From Guadua angustifolia (Eukaryota > Streptophyta > Magnoliopsida > Poales > Poaceae): a stretch of DNA of 64,000 nt. The stretch is taken from NCBI GenBank assembly GCA_036346375.1, contig JAYEVE010000215.1, positions 1 to 64,000 of the forward strand. Reading direction: 5' to 3'. This document shows, in pieces, positions 1 to 10,874 of this stretch. Under the pieces are notes generated by a model. It saw nothing but the letters and a program-made list of their open reading frames with translations, had not been told where the DNA came from and did not search any database. How positions within the stretch are numbered: position 1 is the first letter of the stretch; each line of letters opens with the position of its first letter. The position numbers were made by a program, and so were the translations under genes.

Positions 1-159
1 AAAATATCCGTGGCGTCCGATTGATTAGATTCGATCCGATCCGTTCGATATTATCCGATTCAGATTCGATCGACTATCCGTATCCGTGATCCGAATCCAA
101 AAAATATGAAAACAAATATGGTAAGCCATTATCCGTCCGTATCCGATCCGTTACCCCTA
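1..159. mobile_element. hAT-type transposon end
   Basis: The stretch is packed with subterminal motifs of the TATCCG/GATCCG type. It ends at about 159 in a sequence whose reverse complement begins TAGGGGTAACGGATCGG, the usual style of a grass hAT terminal inverted repeat. NLR sequence starts immediately after it at about 160, so the element appears to have inserted into NLR-1 near the RNBS-D region. The other end lies outside the window, so neither size nor target duplication can be given. Confidence 0.6.
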
Positions 160-223
160 CTTGAAGCAGAAGCCGACTACTCGCTTCTCCCTAAAAGTTC
201 TATGATAGTGAAATAGTTGGCAT

Positions 224-910
224 CGGGCGGAGCCAGAAATTTCTAAAGGAGGGGCCTAAGAATGAAGTGACGGCGAGACGAAGAGCGAGTAACGGCGGTT
301 CTCACTTCACCGCCGATGCTTATTGTTAGCACTTAGCACCAAGATCACGCTCTGGATTAGACAAATAGTACAAGATCAAAGACAAAAAATATCCGAAAAA
401 TTGACGTATTAGCAATTCAGAGACCAATCACAAATTCACAATCACATGATCTGAAACTTGTCGCCGTAACTAAACTAATAATTAATCAATCGATAATTAG
501 TAAAAGGCACAAATGTTTTGGATATATGACATATACATATGCCGTGAAAATGCGACAACATGGAGAAAACTAGATAACATCTCAAGGGAAGGGTCAAAGG
601 TTCAGCGACCACACACCGTCAGAAACCGCTCGACGGATCTTGTTAGAATAATCTAGTCGCCGTTGTCCCGAGATAATCGGAGAACAGAAACTAAATAATC
701 TAGTCGCGTAGCATGGAGAACGAACGGGAGAAGGCGAGACGTTGGTTCGGTCTTTTGACTCGATGTTTCATTCTAGGCACGCGAGAAGACGAAAGGTGAG
801 ACGCCGGCCATCAAACATTTGGTTGTAACTGTATATATACATATACATACACTCTCTGTTCATGGGCCAGGGGCCAGGCCCATCACGCCCCCCCTTTGGC
901 TCCGCCTCTG
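224..910. mobile_element. Non-autonomous hAT element, 687 bp, 8-bp target duplication
   Basis: The left end begins CGGGCGGAGCCAG and the reverse complement of the right end begins CAGAGGCGGAGCCA, giving imperfect terminal inverted repeats around GGCGGAGCCA. The 8-bp direct repeat GTTGGCAT flanks the element at 216-223 and 911-918. The undisturbed paralogues (NLR-3, -4, -5) carry GTTGGCATG only once at this site, which proves the insertion. No transposase frame is present inside. It splits the NLR-1 codons just before the conserved GMWISEGF stretch. Confidence 0.85.
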
Positions 911-1780
911 GTTGGCATGTGGATTAGCCAGGGATTTGTTCATGGAAACTCGGAAGAATTAGAAGAGCTAGGAAGAGACTACTACAAGGAGTTAATATTG
1001 AGGAACCTTATAGAGCCAGATACAGAGTACGTTGATCACTGGGTTTGCAACATGCACGATGTTGTTCGCTCATTTGCTCAATATGTGGTTAGAGATGAAG
1101 CACTAGTAGCTCACAACAGAGAAACTCCTGATATTACTGGAAAACTTAATTCACAAAAGCTTCTAGGTTGTCTGTAGAAACCAAAGGATCGGAATCAGAT
1201 GGATTCGAGGGAGTTTTTACACGCACAGAAGTCGCTAAGAACACTAATATTAATTGGCCATATGAAGATTAAGCCCGTTGATTCGTTGGTTACTTTTTCA
1301 AGATTACGGATTCTACATATACAAACCACAAATGTTGCTACATTGATTGAATCTCTATATAAACTCAAGCACCTAAGGTATTTGTCCTTGGAAAAAACTG
1401 ACATATCTAGATTACCAGAAAACATCGTCAAGATGAAATTACTGCAGCACATTATCCTTTATGGATGTAAAAGTTTGGCGAAACTTCCTGATAGCATTGT
1501 AAGGCTAGGGCAGCTAAGGTATCTAAACCTTATTGGCTCAAGTATATACAGTACACCTAGAGGGTTCCGTGGTCTAACAAATTTGAGGACACTAGGTGGG
1601 TTTCCAGCCCACATGGATGGTGATTGGTGTAGTTTGGAAGAGTTAGGGCCTCTTTCTCTGCTCACGACTCTTGTTTTAAATAATCTGGAGAATGTATCTG
1701 CTGCCTCATCCGCCGCAAAAGCCAGGCTTGGTGCAAAGGTGCATCTTACCTTTCTGGCAATAAAATTTAAAAGGTTTTAA
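911..1780 (+). CDS. NLR-1 fragment: NB-ARC end and first LRRs
   Basis: Two frames carry this part. The first runs to 1177 and holds GMWISQGFVHGNSEELEELG, then the MHD motif in NMHDVVRSF. A one-base loss in AGCTTCTAGG (the sister copies have AGCTTCTTAGG) shifts it into a stop. A second frame from 1199 to 1780 reads LRTLILIGHMKI and then leucine-rich repeats such as LKHLRYLSLEKTDISRLPEN and LPDSIVRLGQLRYLNL. Its last residues lose similarity where the low-quality block begins. The LRRs would face the cytoplasmic ligand or effector side of the receptor. It is a remnant, not a working exon. Confidence 0.8.
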
Positions 1781-3560
1781 AAAACCTAAGTTTAATTCAA
1801 AAGGGGCTTTTTTTAAAATTTCTTTAAAAAAAGGCCTTTAACATAAATTTTATTTTGGAATTTGGAAAAAAAATAGAAATTTTTGAAATAAAAAAAATAA
1901 ATTTAAAGGGCTAAAGAGGGACGTTTTGGGGTTTAAAGACATTTTTGCATTTTAAAAGGGTTTAAGTTTAAAACTACCAGGAAAAAAAAAAATTGGAAAT
2001 TTTCAAAACTTTGGTTTTTTAAACCAAAAGAAAATGGAAGTATTTTAAGAAATGAAGGGAAAAATTTTGCCAAAAGAAAGGGTTGTTTCCCTTTAAAATT
2101 TAGTTTCCCAAAAACAAAAATGTTGCTTGATTGGGGGTTTTCCTGAAACTAAAAATAATTGGTTTAGGAACTTTTACGGGTTAAAAAAGGCAAGTAAATT
2201 TTGATACGTTTTAAAGGGTTGGAAAAGGTTTGGGGTTTCAAATTTTAAATTTGGGCCTAAGGGTAAAGGCTTCCAAACCAAATTTCGAATTTAAAGGGGT
2301 TTTCCCTCCAAAAGGGAAACCCTTTGGGTTTTTGGAAAAAACCAAAAAAGTTTTGGTTGTTTGGGAGGGTCCCAAGGTTGGATTTAAAAAAACTGAAAAT
2401 TTTTGGCCTAAAAAAAACTTGGAAAAAAGGGGCCCATTTTACCTTGGGTTTATTTGAAACCGTTTAAAAAGGGCCCGAGGGCCACAAACAATTTTGGGGA
2501 GGGTTTTTAAAATTTTTGGGAAAATTTTTTCAAACCCATGGTAGGATTTGGGTTTTAAATTCCAAAATTAAAACAAAAGGGCCCCCCCCAAAAGGTTTTT
2601 GAGGGCATTTTGAAAAAGGGGAGTTTGGAGCCCCCGGGGAAAGTTTTAAAGGGTATTTGGGCCCCCCCCAAAACCAGGGTTTGGGTTTAAAGGGTTTTAC
2701 CACGGGAAACCCAATAAAAAGGCCTCTGAAACCAGTTTGGGGGGGTGGTGAAAATTTAAAAGGATTTTGGGGGACCCAAAATTGGAACCCCGGCGGGTCT
2801 TGACCCGGCTTTGCCAAAGGGAAGGGGTTGTTTTGGGGGGGGCCCCCAAAGGGCAAACAACTTTTGGATGAATCCGAGCCTTTAAACTAGTTCCCTTTTT
2901 CCCCCGGGGCTTTGGGAAAAATCCTTAAAAAATTAAAGGGTTTTATGGCCCAAAAGGGGCAACCCCCTGGGGGTTTAACTCCCCAAACTTTCTGGGTTTC
3001 CCCCCTGGAAAGGGCTTTAAAATTTTAATAACAGGGCCCCATAGTTACCCCAAGGGGCGGGAGGTTTTCCCCCCATGGGGGTTTTAGCAAAGGCCTTGCA
3101 AGGTGGAGCCAAAGGAAATTACTGGAAAAGGTCCCTCCGGCCTTGGGGAAAAACAAAATCTTTTGGAAAAAAACTTTCCCTCCCTTTCCAAATTTTTAAA
3201 TTCTTTTTATTATTCCCTTTCATCCCTTTTTTTCAAAATTACCTTTTCCCTTTTCCCCTGGGGAAAAAATTTAAACCTTTTTTTTTGGGTTTTCCCAAAG
3301 GTTCGCCTTAAAATTGTTTTTCAAATAAGGGAAATCCACATTTTTTTAGTTTTTTCCCAAACCCTTTTTAAAAGGGGATTTAAACTTCTTTTTTTTTAGG
3401 GTTTAAAAAAATTTCAAAAGAGTTTTTTCTTTCTTTTTTTTTTTTAAAAAAGGACAAAAAAATTCGGGTTTTCCAAGGTTTTTAATTTTGAAATATGCCC
3501 TTTCTTTTTTTATTTTTAAAATTTTAATATGGCCCCAAAAGGGTTTTGACTAGATATGAA
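1765..3560. other. Low-quality sequence block A
   Basis: From about 1765 the sequence changes abruptly. Runs of three to eight identical bases dominate, isolated single bases become rare, and the sister LRR sequence can no longer be followed. Short open frames here have low-complexity FPKGKP-like translations and match nothing I know. This is how poor base calls with mis-sized homopolymers look. It probably covers the missing LRR part of NLR-1 plus the 5' part of the Ty3/gypsy element that emerges at about 3590. No feature inside can be supported. Confidence 0.7.
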
Positions 3561-3589
3561 ATCCAGCGTTTAGTGATGAGGTATTAAAA

Positions 3590-4894
3590 CCTTGGAGGAA
3601 ATGGATCGGGAATTTGAACAAGAGCAATATAAACTCTCCTGCATGCCTTAGTGGGTACTGAAGACTGCCAAACCATTCGAATTCAAGCAAGGATTGGTAA
3701 TCAAACAATGTTTATTCTGGTTGACTCTGGCAGTTCTCACAATTTTGTCAGCTCTGCTTTCTTAGCCCGTATTCCACATACAACACAAGCTATTCCAGCA
3801 GTTCAAGTTTATTTGGCTAATGGTGATGCTTTATGTTGTGATCGAGTTGTTTCTCAACTTCAATGGTGGGCACAGGGTTATACATTCCACACGGACATGC
3901 GTGTGTTAACACTGGAAACATATGATGCCGTGCTTGGCATGGACTGGCTTCAAAATCATAGCCCGATGACTTGTGACTGGCACCATAAGACTTTGGAGTT
4001 CACTGATAAAGGAGCACGCATCAAATTACACGGTATACAAACCAAACACCATACAACTCTCACTACAATGCGACTCACACAAATTCAGAAATGGGATACT
4101 GGAAATGAAATTTGGGCTTTGGCCATCAGTCAGAGCACTGTTCCCAGTCAGGCACAGCAAAATTATCACTTGCGATTCAACAGGATGTCACATCGGACTT
4201 CATTGAAGGCCTATTAAAATGGGAAGGTTATGACACCATTTTAGTGGTGGTTGATAGATTTTCCAAATACTTCCATTTTCTGGCGTGGAAGCATCCAATC
4301 TTCCCACCTCAGGTGGCTAAATTGTTCCTCGATAATATTGTCAAGCTTCATGGCGTACCACAGTCTTTGATATCGGATCGTGATAAGATATTCATCAGTT
4401 CCTTTTGGAAAGAGCTGTTCACAACTATGGATATGAAGCTACACTGCACCACTGCCTATCAGTCCTCAGTCCGTGATTTCATTACTGAGCGAGCATTGCA
4501 TACATCATTTCTGAAACAACACTTGCAGGCGGCGCCAGATCGCACCACGCTGCAAGCTGACAGGAAACATTCTGATCGCCAATTTCAACCTGGAGAACAA
4601 GTATATTTGAAGCTTCAACCGAATACACAATCATCAGTGCTTAAGCCATTTGTTCATGATTTCACCCCGGTCTTCCATTTTCCGTCGAATGTTGCTGATA
4701 TCAATAGGGAGTCTGTTCACCCCGAAGAAATCTTGCATAAGCGTTTGGAACAAAAGAAAAACAGCCATTCCGCAAGTAATGATCAACTTGACCAACATTC
4801 TGCCTGCCATGGCTACTTTGGAAGATTTCAACGTGATTAAACATAGCTTAAGCGGCATGTGCTTGGGGCAAGCAGACTCTCCAGGTGGGGGTAG
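3590..4894 (+). mobile_element. Ty3/gypsy retrotransposon internal region, deleted (protease-integrase-chromodomain)
   Basis: The first frame (3651-4217) carries a retropepsin: the active-site triad in LVDSGSSHNF and downstream VLGMDWL are typical of plant Ty3/gypsy proteases. A second frame (about 4150-4840) starts with the integrase core: VVVDRFSKY holds the first catalytic Asp and SDRDKIF the second. The third catalytic residue is missing, because sequence after TAYQ jumps to the FQPGEQVYLKL region near the integrase C-terminus. A chromodomain-like tail follows, best read in a third frame with MATLEDFNVI. Reverse transcriptase and RNase H are absent, so protease runs almost directly into integrase. 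A polypurine tract GGTGGGGGTAG precedes the 3' LTR at 4895. The element is a defective insertion into the LRR exon of NLR-1. Confidence 0.85.
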
Positions 4895-5213
4895 TGTCAG
4901 GAGCATCGACCAGCACAGCAAGGATGAAGGCGGAAGGGCCGGACGTTTTGCCGGGGAAATGCAAATTATTCCGGGCGAACTGTAAAAGTGATTCTGAAAT
5001 GTGGGCCTTTGAATAAAGTAGTATAAAAAGACTGTATCAAATAAGAAAAAGGCAGACAATGTAATGGATTGAGTCTTTCCTTTCTTCTCTTCTACTTTCC
5101 CTTTCCTCTGTTTCTTCTTCCTCAAGAATACTCATACTCAGGAGAATCTAAATACAAGTTGAAGTGGTTTGATCTCACATCGGTAATTCTGTTGATTCCA
5201 CGAGATCATCACA
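4895..5213 (+). repeat. 3' LTR of the Ty3/gypsy element
   Basis: It begins TGTCAGGAGC directly after a purine tract and ends ATCATCACA, giving the TG...CA borders of an LTR (319 bp). NLR sequence resumes at the next base (TGCTGCGTTTGAGACTGCAA, matching LRR sequence of the sister copies), so the right border is precise. The matching 5' LTR must lie in the unreadable block to the left or be lost. Confidence 0.75.
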
Positions 5214-6022
5214 TGCTGCGTTTGAGACTGCAACAGATGCGCTTAAGAGGAATGGTGGAATGGGAGGAGGGGAGGGGAGCGGAGCAAGTAAATGTGCAAG
5301 CCATGCCTGTCTTGGAGTTGTTCACCTCGGCGACTGCAAGTTGAGGCGTGTTCCTCCGGGCTTTGCCTCCCATGCAAAGGCTTTAAAAGAACTATGCATA
5401 TACAGGGTCCAACACCTCATCTCCCTGGAGAACTTTGCTTCCTTGTTGAGCTTGACGTGCGACACAATCCTGACCTAGAGAGGCTCAATAATCTCCCCAA
5501 ATTGCAAAAGCTTGTCGTCCCTTCTGCCCAAAGATGAACGTACTGGAAGGTATGCCTGCACTCCAGAGGATCGAGCTGGAGGATTACGGCATGGAGACAC
5601 TCCCAGAATTCATGCGAGATGTAAAGCCAAGACATTTACTGCTAGACTGCACCTTAGCTCTGCTCAGTTCCATTGCAGCGGGGCAATCTGGCCCTGAGTG
5701 GGACAAGTTGTGCCATATCCAGCAAGTCAAGGCCTATGCACACGAAGGAGTCAATCAAAGGAAATGGTACATGTTGTATACAAGAGATCCCTATAGCTTG
5801 GAGACAAATACCAGCCACTCTTTCCTATCTGCAGGTAAACCCTATAGCTTGTTCAGTTACTGTGTTTTCTTTGTTTCCACTTGTTCATTCCACCGTTCAT
5901 CCATATGCTAGAGTCTAGAATATATCTTCTACTTTTTTTTTTTTTTTTGTTATAAAAGAAATATTATTCCCAACTTTTTGGTTTTGCTTGACCGTGCTAT
6001 CTCAGGGGATGAAGACGAGTAG
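5214..6022 (+). pseudogene. NLR-1 C-terminal LRRs and last exon
   Basis: This resumes the LRR exon after the retroelement. It can be followed through LRRVPPGFASHAKALKE, LQRIELEDYGMETLPEFMRD and SGPEWDKLCHIQQVKAYA, but it needs several frame changes. Exon 2 ends at 5834 with GCAG followed by a GTAAAC donor. The intron runs 5835-6005 to a CTCAG acceptor, and 6006-6022 encodes the acidic tail and stop. A near copy of this piece and its flank lies at 12815-13745. Confidence 0.8.
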
Positions 6023-6986
6023 GACATACGAGGAAGAACAGGATGAAAACGGGAGGAGATTGTAACCCACGTTTGCAGAAAATTAAGCGGCGACTTCACC
6101 TGCATGCCACATCTGCAAGCAAATAATCCAATAGCAATATCGCAGTTTCCTTTGATTGCGATTCATGATTTTGATCTACGTAACTAGTATGAACCATGAA
6201 GTTGCATTGAGAGGCAGGCTCAATATTTTAGCTAGCTTGTAGTGAAGGTGCTTGCTCTCACGCATCTCCCTTTTCTATTGGAAATTGCTGGCTCATTCAG
6301 TGGCATGATTAGGACAAACACTACACATGATAAGAAAATATGATATACATGTATGCAGGTGGAAGCTAGCTGGCACTGCTTGTTCAGGGTACTGATGCAG
6401 AAGCCTCATCGAATTTATTTGTGATTATCTATTGTGAACATGCTTAACAGCTATTTGTTATTTGTATTGTACGACGACGGTGCAATTTTACCGTGGTTCT
6501 TTCACCAAAGCTAACAAGCTAGGATGATTGTCTGTTGTGACAGATCAATTGATTTGATACCTCCAGTCCAGACTTACACCTTGCCAACTATATATCTGAA
6601 TAATAAGCCTGACTTAAATATCTGCTTTATTAATACCAAAATTGTCGGATAAGTCAAAACTGTGGCTAACAATTAGGTATTCGATTAGGTATTAATATAT
6701 GTCCATATGCAGTCTCTTAAGAGAACAGGCGCTCCAACCGATGGAATGCCAAGGGTAAAAGGGTAAAAACCTGTCATACTATTTGTCCTATAGATAAAAC
6801 AACCCTGTGATCCCGATGAATGGCGGATGGATGGATAAAAGCCTTGGAAGATCATGTATTCGATGAATCTAAAATGTGAACAATTAGGAAAAATCTAAAA
6901 TACCTTTGATAAATGGATAGGAAAAGTCTACCACCAATACTTACTACCTGTGTTTTCCATTCGAAAATTTTTCTTCCAATTTTGCA
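6023..6986. repeat. NLR 3' flank shared with other cluster members
   Basis: No gene is seen here. The sequence is 3'-flank of the NLR unit. Parts recur after other copies: 6023-6435 matches 13190-13745, and the part around 6445-6710 matches 34215-34520. It marks the edge of the duplicated unit. Confidence 0.7.
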
Positions 6987-7024
6987 TGCACCTGTAGCTC
7001 TGCCTTTCTTGTTGTCAGCAATTA
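6987..7024 (+). promoter_or_regulatory. Conserved upstream block of NLR-2
   Basis: The block reads TGCACCTGTAGCTCTGCCTT and continues with CTTGTTGTCAGCAATTAA. It is nearly identical to 51141-51178 upstream of NLR-5. Conservation across paralogues with otherwise diverged spacers suggests promoter or 5'-UTR sequence. In NLR-2 a LINE fragment and other DNA now separate it from the start codon at 7624. Confidence 0.45.
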
Positions 7025-7254
7025 ATGCTAGCTAGCATTTTATTCAATTAAAAAGAGACTAGTTAAGCTAAATTGATTAGCAGTATTGTTCTTTCTTTAT
7101 GAGCTCTTTTACAATGGATTAAAATCAATATAAGCTATCTATTCCTTTGAATCTAATGGTTGAAATTAATTTAGAATACTTTTGAGGGGTGGATGGTTAG
7201 ATTTAATTTCTCTGCCACTACTTTAAAGGATAAAAGGGAGCTCATCCGACTAGC

Positions 7255-7450
7255 AAGGGGCAATGGAGGTTGTGGCGTTGGATATCTTTGCCAAGACTGG
7301 ATGGAGGAGCAATTATAGACTTTACTTTTAATTTTAAGTTCCTTTGCCATTTTTATTCATTCAAGATATATGGCTATGGCCTTTGTAAAACTCGGTTGTG
7401 TAATCGCAAAGACCGGATTTTTATCCTTTATCTAAAAACTACTTACTATC
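7255..7450 (+). mobile_element. 5'-truncated L1-type LINE 3' end
   Basis: It translates as MEVVALDIFAKTGWRSNYRL followed by YF and a stop, the conserved C-terminal end of plant L1-type LINE ORF2. A 3' UTR ending TTTTTATCCTTTATCTAAA follows. It closely matches the 3' end of the longer LINE at 58690-58890. It sits in the NLR-2 promoter region, between the conserved upstream block and exon 1. Confidence 0.7.
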
Positions 7451-8595
7451 TATGTTATCCACGTAAAATTTTTCTTCTTTATTGATATGTAATTCAACTT
7501 TTAGCCTTGGCAAGAATCTGTAGTCGAAACTAATTATGATATTAGAGATGATGTTTAATCGAAACTAATGATGATATTCGATTTTTAGCCTTGGTAGAAT
7601 CTGTGTAGTAGAAACCTGAAGCAATGGCGGTGGTCCTGGATGCTTTTGCATGCTACATCCAAAACATGCTGACGGAGATGGCGGCGAAGAGGTCGAGATC
7701 TTTGGAGTCTCCGCGAGATCGACAAGATGGCCACCAAGCTTGGGGACTTAAGAACATCCTCGATGCTGAGGGAGGCGATCACCACCGAGGCTGGGTGGGT
7801 GAGAGAGCTTAAGGGCGCTATGAGCGCCACCGACTTCCCGATCTCCTTGCTCAAGGCCATGGAGCGTGGTCCATCCCTGTGACATGGGGTGCTGTAACCC
7901 TGCTCTTTTCTCGCAATCCCCGCCCAATGACATCGGCAGCCGATCAAGGCTCTCAACCAAGAGCTGGACAACATCAAGGACAGAAGTGCCATCTTCAGAT
8001 TCCTCAACCTTGGTTCCCGAGGATCGGGCGGGCCCTCTCTCGCCCCCCGAGGTAAACGCCGGGGAGCTCGACCGATCAGGGTGGTTGGAGAGAAGATCGC
8101 AGAGGATCGGGACGGTGTAGATGCTGACAGAAAAGGGTAATAGCAACATCATGGTGGTCGCCATCGGGGCGTTGGGATTGGCAAGACCACCCGGGAGGTC
8201 TTCAACCCAACACCATTAAGGACAAGTTCGACAAGACGATATGGTTGGTATTTGTCCTCGCTAAACTCAAGAAGCAGGTCCATTGGAATTAACTGATATT
8301 GCCTTCATTTTGTTTTACTTTTTATGCTTTTCAAGATTTTTTATTGTTAATAAATAATAGTTACAAAAGCTCAAAAATAAAAAGCTGAACCAAAAATTCG
8401 ATTCTAGCTATGTATAGTGTTAGCCTCATGATAAACTGCTGGGCCTTAATTAAGAGGTTTGCCTATGCACGGATATGTGTGTTTTTTCATATCGAGGATT
8501 GGTTTAGACTAATGTTTTTAACCTGCTTAAAGAAAAAAAAGCTAACTTTAAAGCTATAAACCAAAAACCTAAGTCTAAGGCTAGCTTAAGTCTAA

Positions 8596-9067
8596 GGCTC
8601 TGTTTGTTTAGACTTTGGCTTATAGCTTAAAATCATTTTTGTTTGCTTAACCAACTTAAAAGCAGTCTATTTTTTTATATATGATAGATATCGGTAATTT
8701 TATTTAATTTCAAGGCATTAGTCCAAAACCAATCAATACGCCAAAAAAGAGTTTTTTATTTTTATTTTTTTACAATTTTTTCCTATTTTGGGCCCTTGAA
8801 GTTACAAAAAGACAAATTTGGGGTGCATTTGAATATTCAAGTTTGTCAGAAATTTGTTTTTTATTACTCTTAACATAGGACGAATTTGATTATGAAATTT
8901 TATATGTAGATGGGGTAAGATGAGATGTACATCCACGATTTTTTTCAGAATTTTTAAACTTTTATTAGGGACAGGGATTACCAAATGAACTTGTCCCTTT
9001 AAAAATCCTAATTAAAATACTATCCCGTTTGTCATGTAAGCTTTAAAAAAACTAAATAAACAGAGCC
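8596..9067. mobile_element. Tourist-like (PIF/Harbinger) MITE in NLR-2 intron
   Basis: The left end is GGCTCTGTTTGTTTAG and the reverse complement of the right end is GGCTCTGTTTATTTAG, so the terminal inverted repeats match at 15 of 16 positions. TAA occurs at 8593-8595 and again at 9068-9070, the 3-bp duplication typical of Tourist elements. The length of 472 bp and lack of coding capacity fit a MITE. The element is absent from the same intron in the other NLR copies. Confidence 0.8.
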
Positions 9068-9463
9068 TAAACAAACAACGATTAGACAAGGTGTTGGGCA
9101 GCATCCTTCTATCGTTCGACTTTCTTCGTCCGTGATTTCCTAATTATTATTTACCGTTAAAAAAAATTCACCCGATACAACTTTGACTATTTTTCTATCA
9201 CTTTAAATTAAGATGCACTAATACAGTATTATAAAAAAATAAAAAAAAAAGATATTTAATATAGTTTACATATAGCCAATCAAGACACTTTTAAACCTGT
9301 TCACGATCAAGGCACGGATTGCTAATAAATATTTGTGTTTTTATGGTTTTCAAGATATTTTTTATTGCTAATAATAATAATTACAAAAGTAGGAAAGTTG
9401 GTCCAAAATTACAACAGTTAGTACTCCTCCCGTACTAACTCTATCGGTTTAAACCGCTTGCAG

Positions 9464-9886
9464 GTAGTCTCAAGTGAGATTGATGAACATGAGATTGATA
9501 ACACGCTTAAGGATATTGGATTGCAAATCATAGCAAAATGTGGTGGTTTGCCACTCGCTGTCAAAGTAATGGGAGGACTCTTATGCCAGAAGGACAAACG
9601 ACCAAGTGATTGGAACAGGGTTCTGAATGATTTCACACGATCAGTACCTAAAGAGCTAAACTATGCGGTATACTTAAGCTACGAAGATTTGCCTCCCTAT
9701 CTGAAGCAGTGCTTTCTGCACTACTCCCTTCTTCCTAAAAATACAGAGTTCTCTGTTGATAGAATTGTTAGCATGTGGATTAGTGAAGGATTTCTTCATG
9801 AAAACTCAGATGAATTAGAGGAATTAGGAAACGAGTGCTATAAGGAGTTAATATTGAGGAACCTTATAGAGCCAGATACCACGTAG
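9464..9886 (+). CDS. NLR-2 exon 2, first open part (ARC domains)
   Basis: The exon opens after a CTTGCAG acceptor with VVSSEIDEHEIDNTLKDIGL. It contains the GLPL motif in CGGLPLAVKVMGG (about residues 26-38), the RNBS-D-like CFLHYSLLPKN and the SMWISEGF stretch. It stops at a TAG two codons after EPD. All sister copies lack this stop, and lengths match around it, so it is a point nonsense change rather than a frameshift. After the stop the old frame still reads VCDMHDVVRSFAHYVARDE, with MHD preserved. Confidence 0.8.
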   Translation, partial: VVSSEIDEHEIDNTLKDIGLQIIAKCGGLPLAVKVMGGLLCQKDKRPSDWNRVLNDFTRSVPKELNYAVYLSYEDLPPYLKQCFLHYSLLPKNTEFSVDRIVSMWISEGFLHENSDELEELGNECYKELILRNLIEPDTT

Positions 9887-10114
9887 GCTGATCAATGGGT
9901 CTGCGACATGCATGATGTTGTTCGCTCATTTGCTCATTATGTTGCTAGAGACGAAGCACTAGTAGCTCAAAATGGTGAAACTAACATTATCAGTAAACTT
10001 AGTTCACAAAAGATTCTTCGGTTATGTCTAGAAAGCAAAGGATTGAGTCAGATGAGTTAGAGGGAGTTTTTACATGCACAGACATCACTGAGAACACTAA
10101 TATCAATTGGCCAT

Positions 10115-10429
10115 ATGAAGATTAAGCCTGGTGATTCATTGATTATTTTATCAAGTTTACGGACTCTACATATAGAATCTGCAAACTTTGCTGTGTTGGT
10201 TCAATCTTTGTGTCAACTCAAGCACCTGAGGTATTTGGCACTAAGAAAAACTGATGTATCTAGATTACCAGAAAACATCGGCAAGTTGAAATTCCTGCAG
10301 CACATTGACCTTTATGGTTGTAAAAGTTTGGTGAGACTTCCTGATAGCATTGTAAGGCTAGGGCAGTTGAGGTTTCTAAACCTTATTAAGACAAGTATAA
10401 ACAGTACTCCTATAGGGTTCAGAGGTTAA
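10115..10429 (+). CDS. NLR-2 LRR fragment
   Basis: Open leucine-rich segment: LCQLKHLRYLALRKTDVSRL, LPDSIVRLGQLRFLNLIKTS. It ends at a one-base deletion in AGAGGTTAACAAATTTG (the sisters have AGAGGTCTAACAAATTTG). It diverges more from NLR-3/4/5 than these do from each other, consistent with an older copy. Confidence 0.7.
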   Translation: MKIKPGDSLIILSSLRTLHIESANFAVLVQSLCQLKHLRYLALRKTDVSRLPENIGKLKFLQHIDLYGCKSLVRLPDSIVRLGQLRFLNLIKTSINSTPIGFRG

Positions 10430-10874
10430 CAAATTTGAGGAAACTCTACGGGTTTCCAGCCCATGTGGATGGCGATCGTTGTAGTTTGGAAGAGTTGGGA
10501 CCTCTTTCTGAGCTCAGGCATCTTTTTTAAGGAATCTAGAGAATGTATCTGCTGCCTCGTCCACCGCAAAGGCCAAGCTTGGTGAAAAGTGCATCTTACC
10601 AATCTATTCTTATGCTGCACCAGTAGGGTGGGAGATGATGGGTTAGTCAAAGAGGAAGAAAGCGTCTCTGAGGAAGAGCAGCGACAAATCGAGGAGGTGT
10701 TTGATGAGCTCTGCCCTCCGCCCTGCCTAGATTATCTTGAGATCAAGGGATATTTCGGTCGTCGTTTCCCAAGGTGGATGATGTTGATAGCAGCCGTGCC
10801 CTCAAGAGCTTGAGGATTCTAATGATGGAGGACTTCGCTTGCTGCACCCAACTCCTTTTATACTATGCACGCAC

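Larger units (their letters stand above)
160..6022 (+). pseudogene. NLR-1: CC-NB-ARC-LRR pseudogene with nested insertions
   Basis: Broken member of the cluster's CNL family. What remains is a piece of the RNBS-D region (160-223), the end of NB-ARC including the MHD motif in NMHDVV (911-1165), the first LRRs (1199-1765), and after a Ty3/gypsy insertion the C-terminal LRRs (5214-5834). A small last exon at 6006-6022 encodes DEDE and a stop. Exon 1 and the start of exon 2 are missing, since the window's left edge is a hAT element. Interruptions are: a 687-bp hAT element (224-910), a missing T near 1165 that gives a stop, a second frameshift near 1199, and the retroelement with low-quality sequence at 1765-5213. 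The acceptor before the last exon reads CTCAG and is intact. It cannot encode a receptor. Family identity is secure from alignment with the sister copies in this window. Confidence 0.85.
7624..10860 (+). pseudogene. NLR-2: CC-NB-ARC-LRR pseudogene
   Basis: Exon 1 (7624-8277) starts ATGGCGGTGGTCCTGGATGC in line with NLR-5 but is frameshifted within about 60 codons. It keeps a recognisable P-loop (GGGATTGGCAAGACCACC near 8175) and then jumps from the RNBS-A region straight to the exon end, so kinase-2, RNBS-B and RNBS-C are deleted. The donor after CAAGAAGCAG is kept. The intron is 8278-9463 and contains a Tourist-like MITE. Exon 2 starts at 9464 and runs through GLPL and RNBS-D to an in-frame TAG at about 9884-9886, where the sister copies have a tyrosine codon. 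LRRs continue with further frameshifts at about 10050 and 10425. The gene ends abruptly at about 10857, where LRR sequence is fused to 3'-flank sequence. It is clearly dead. Confidence 0.85.
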
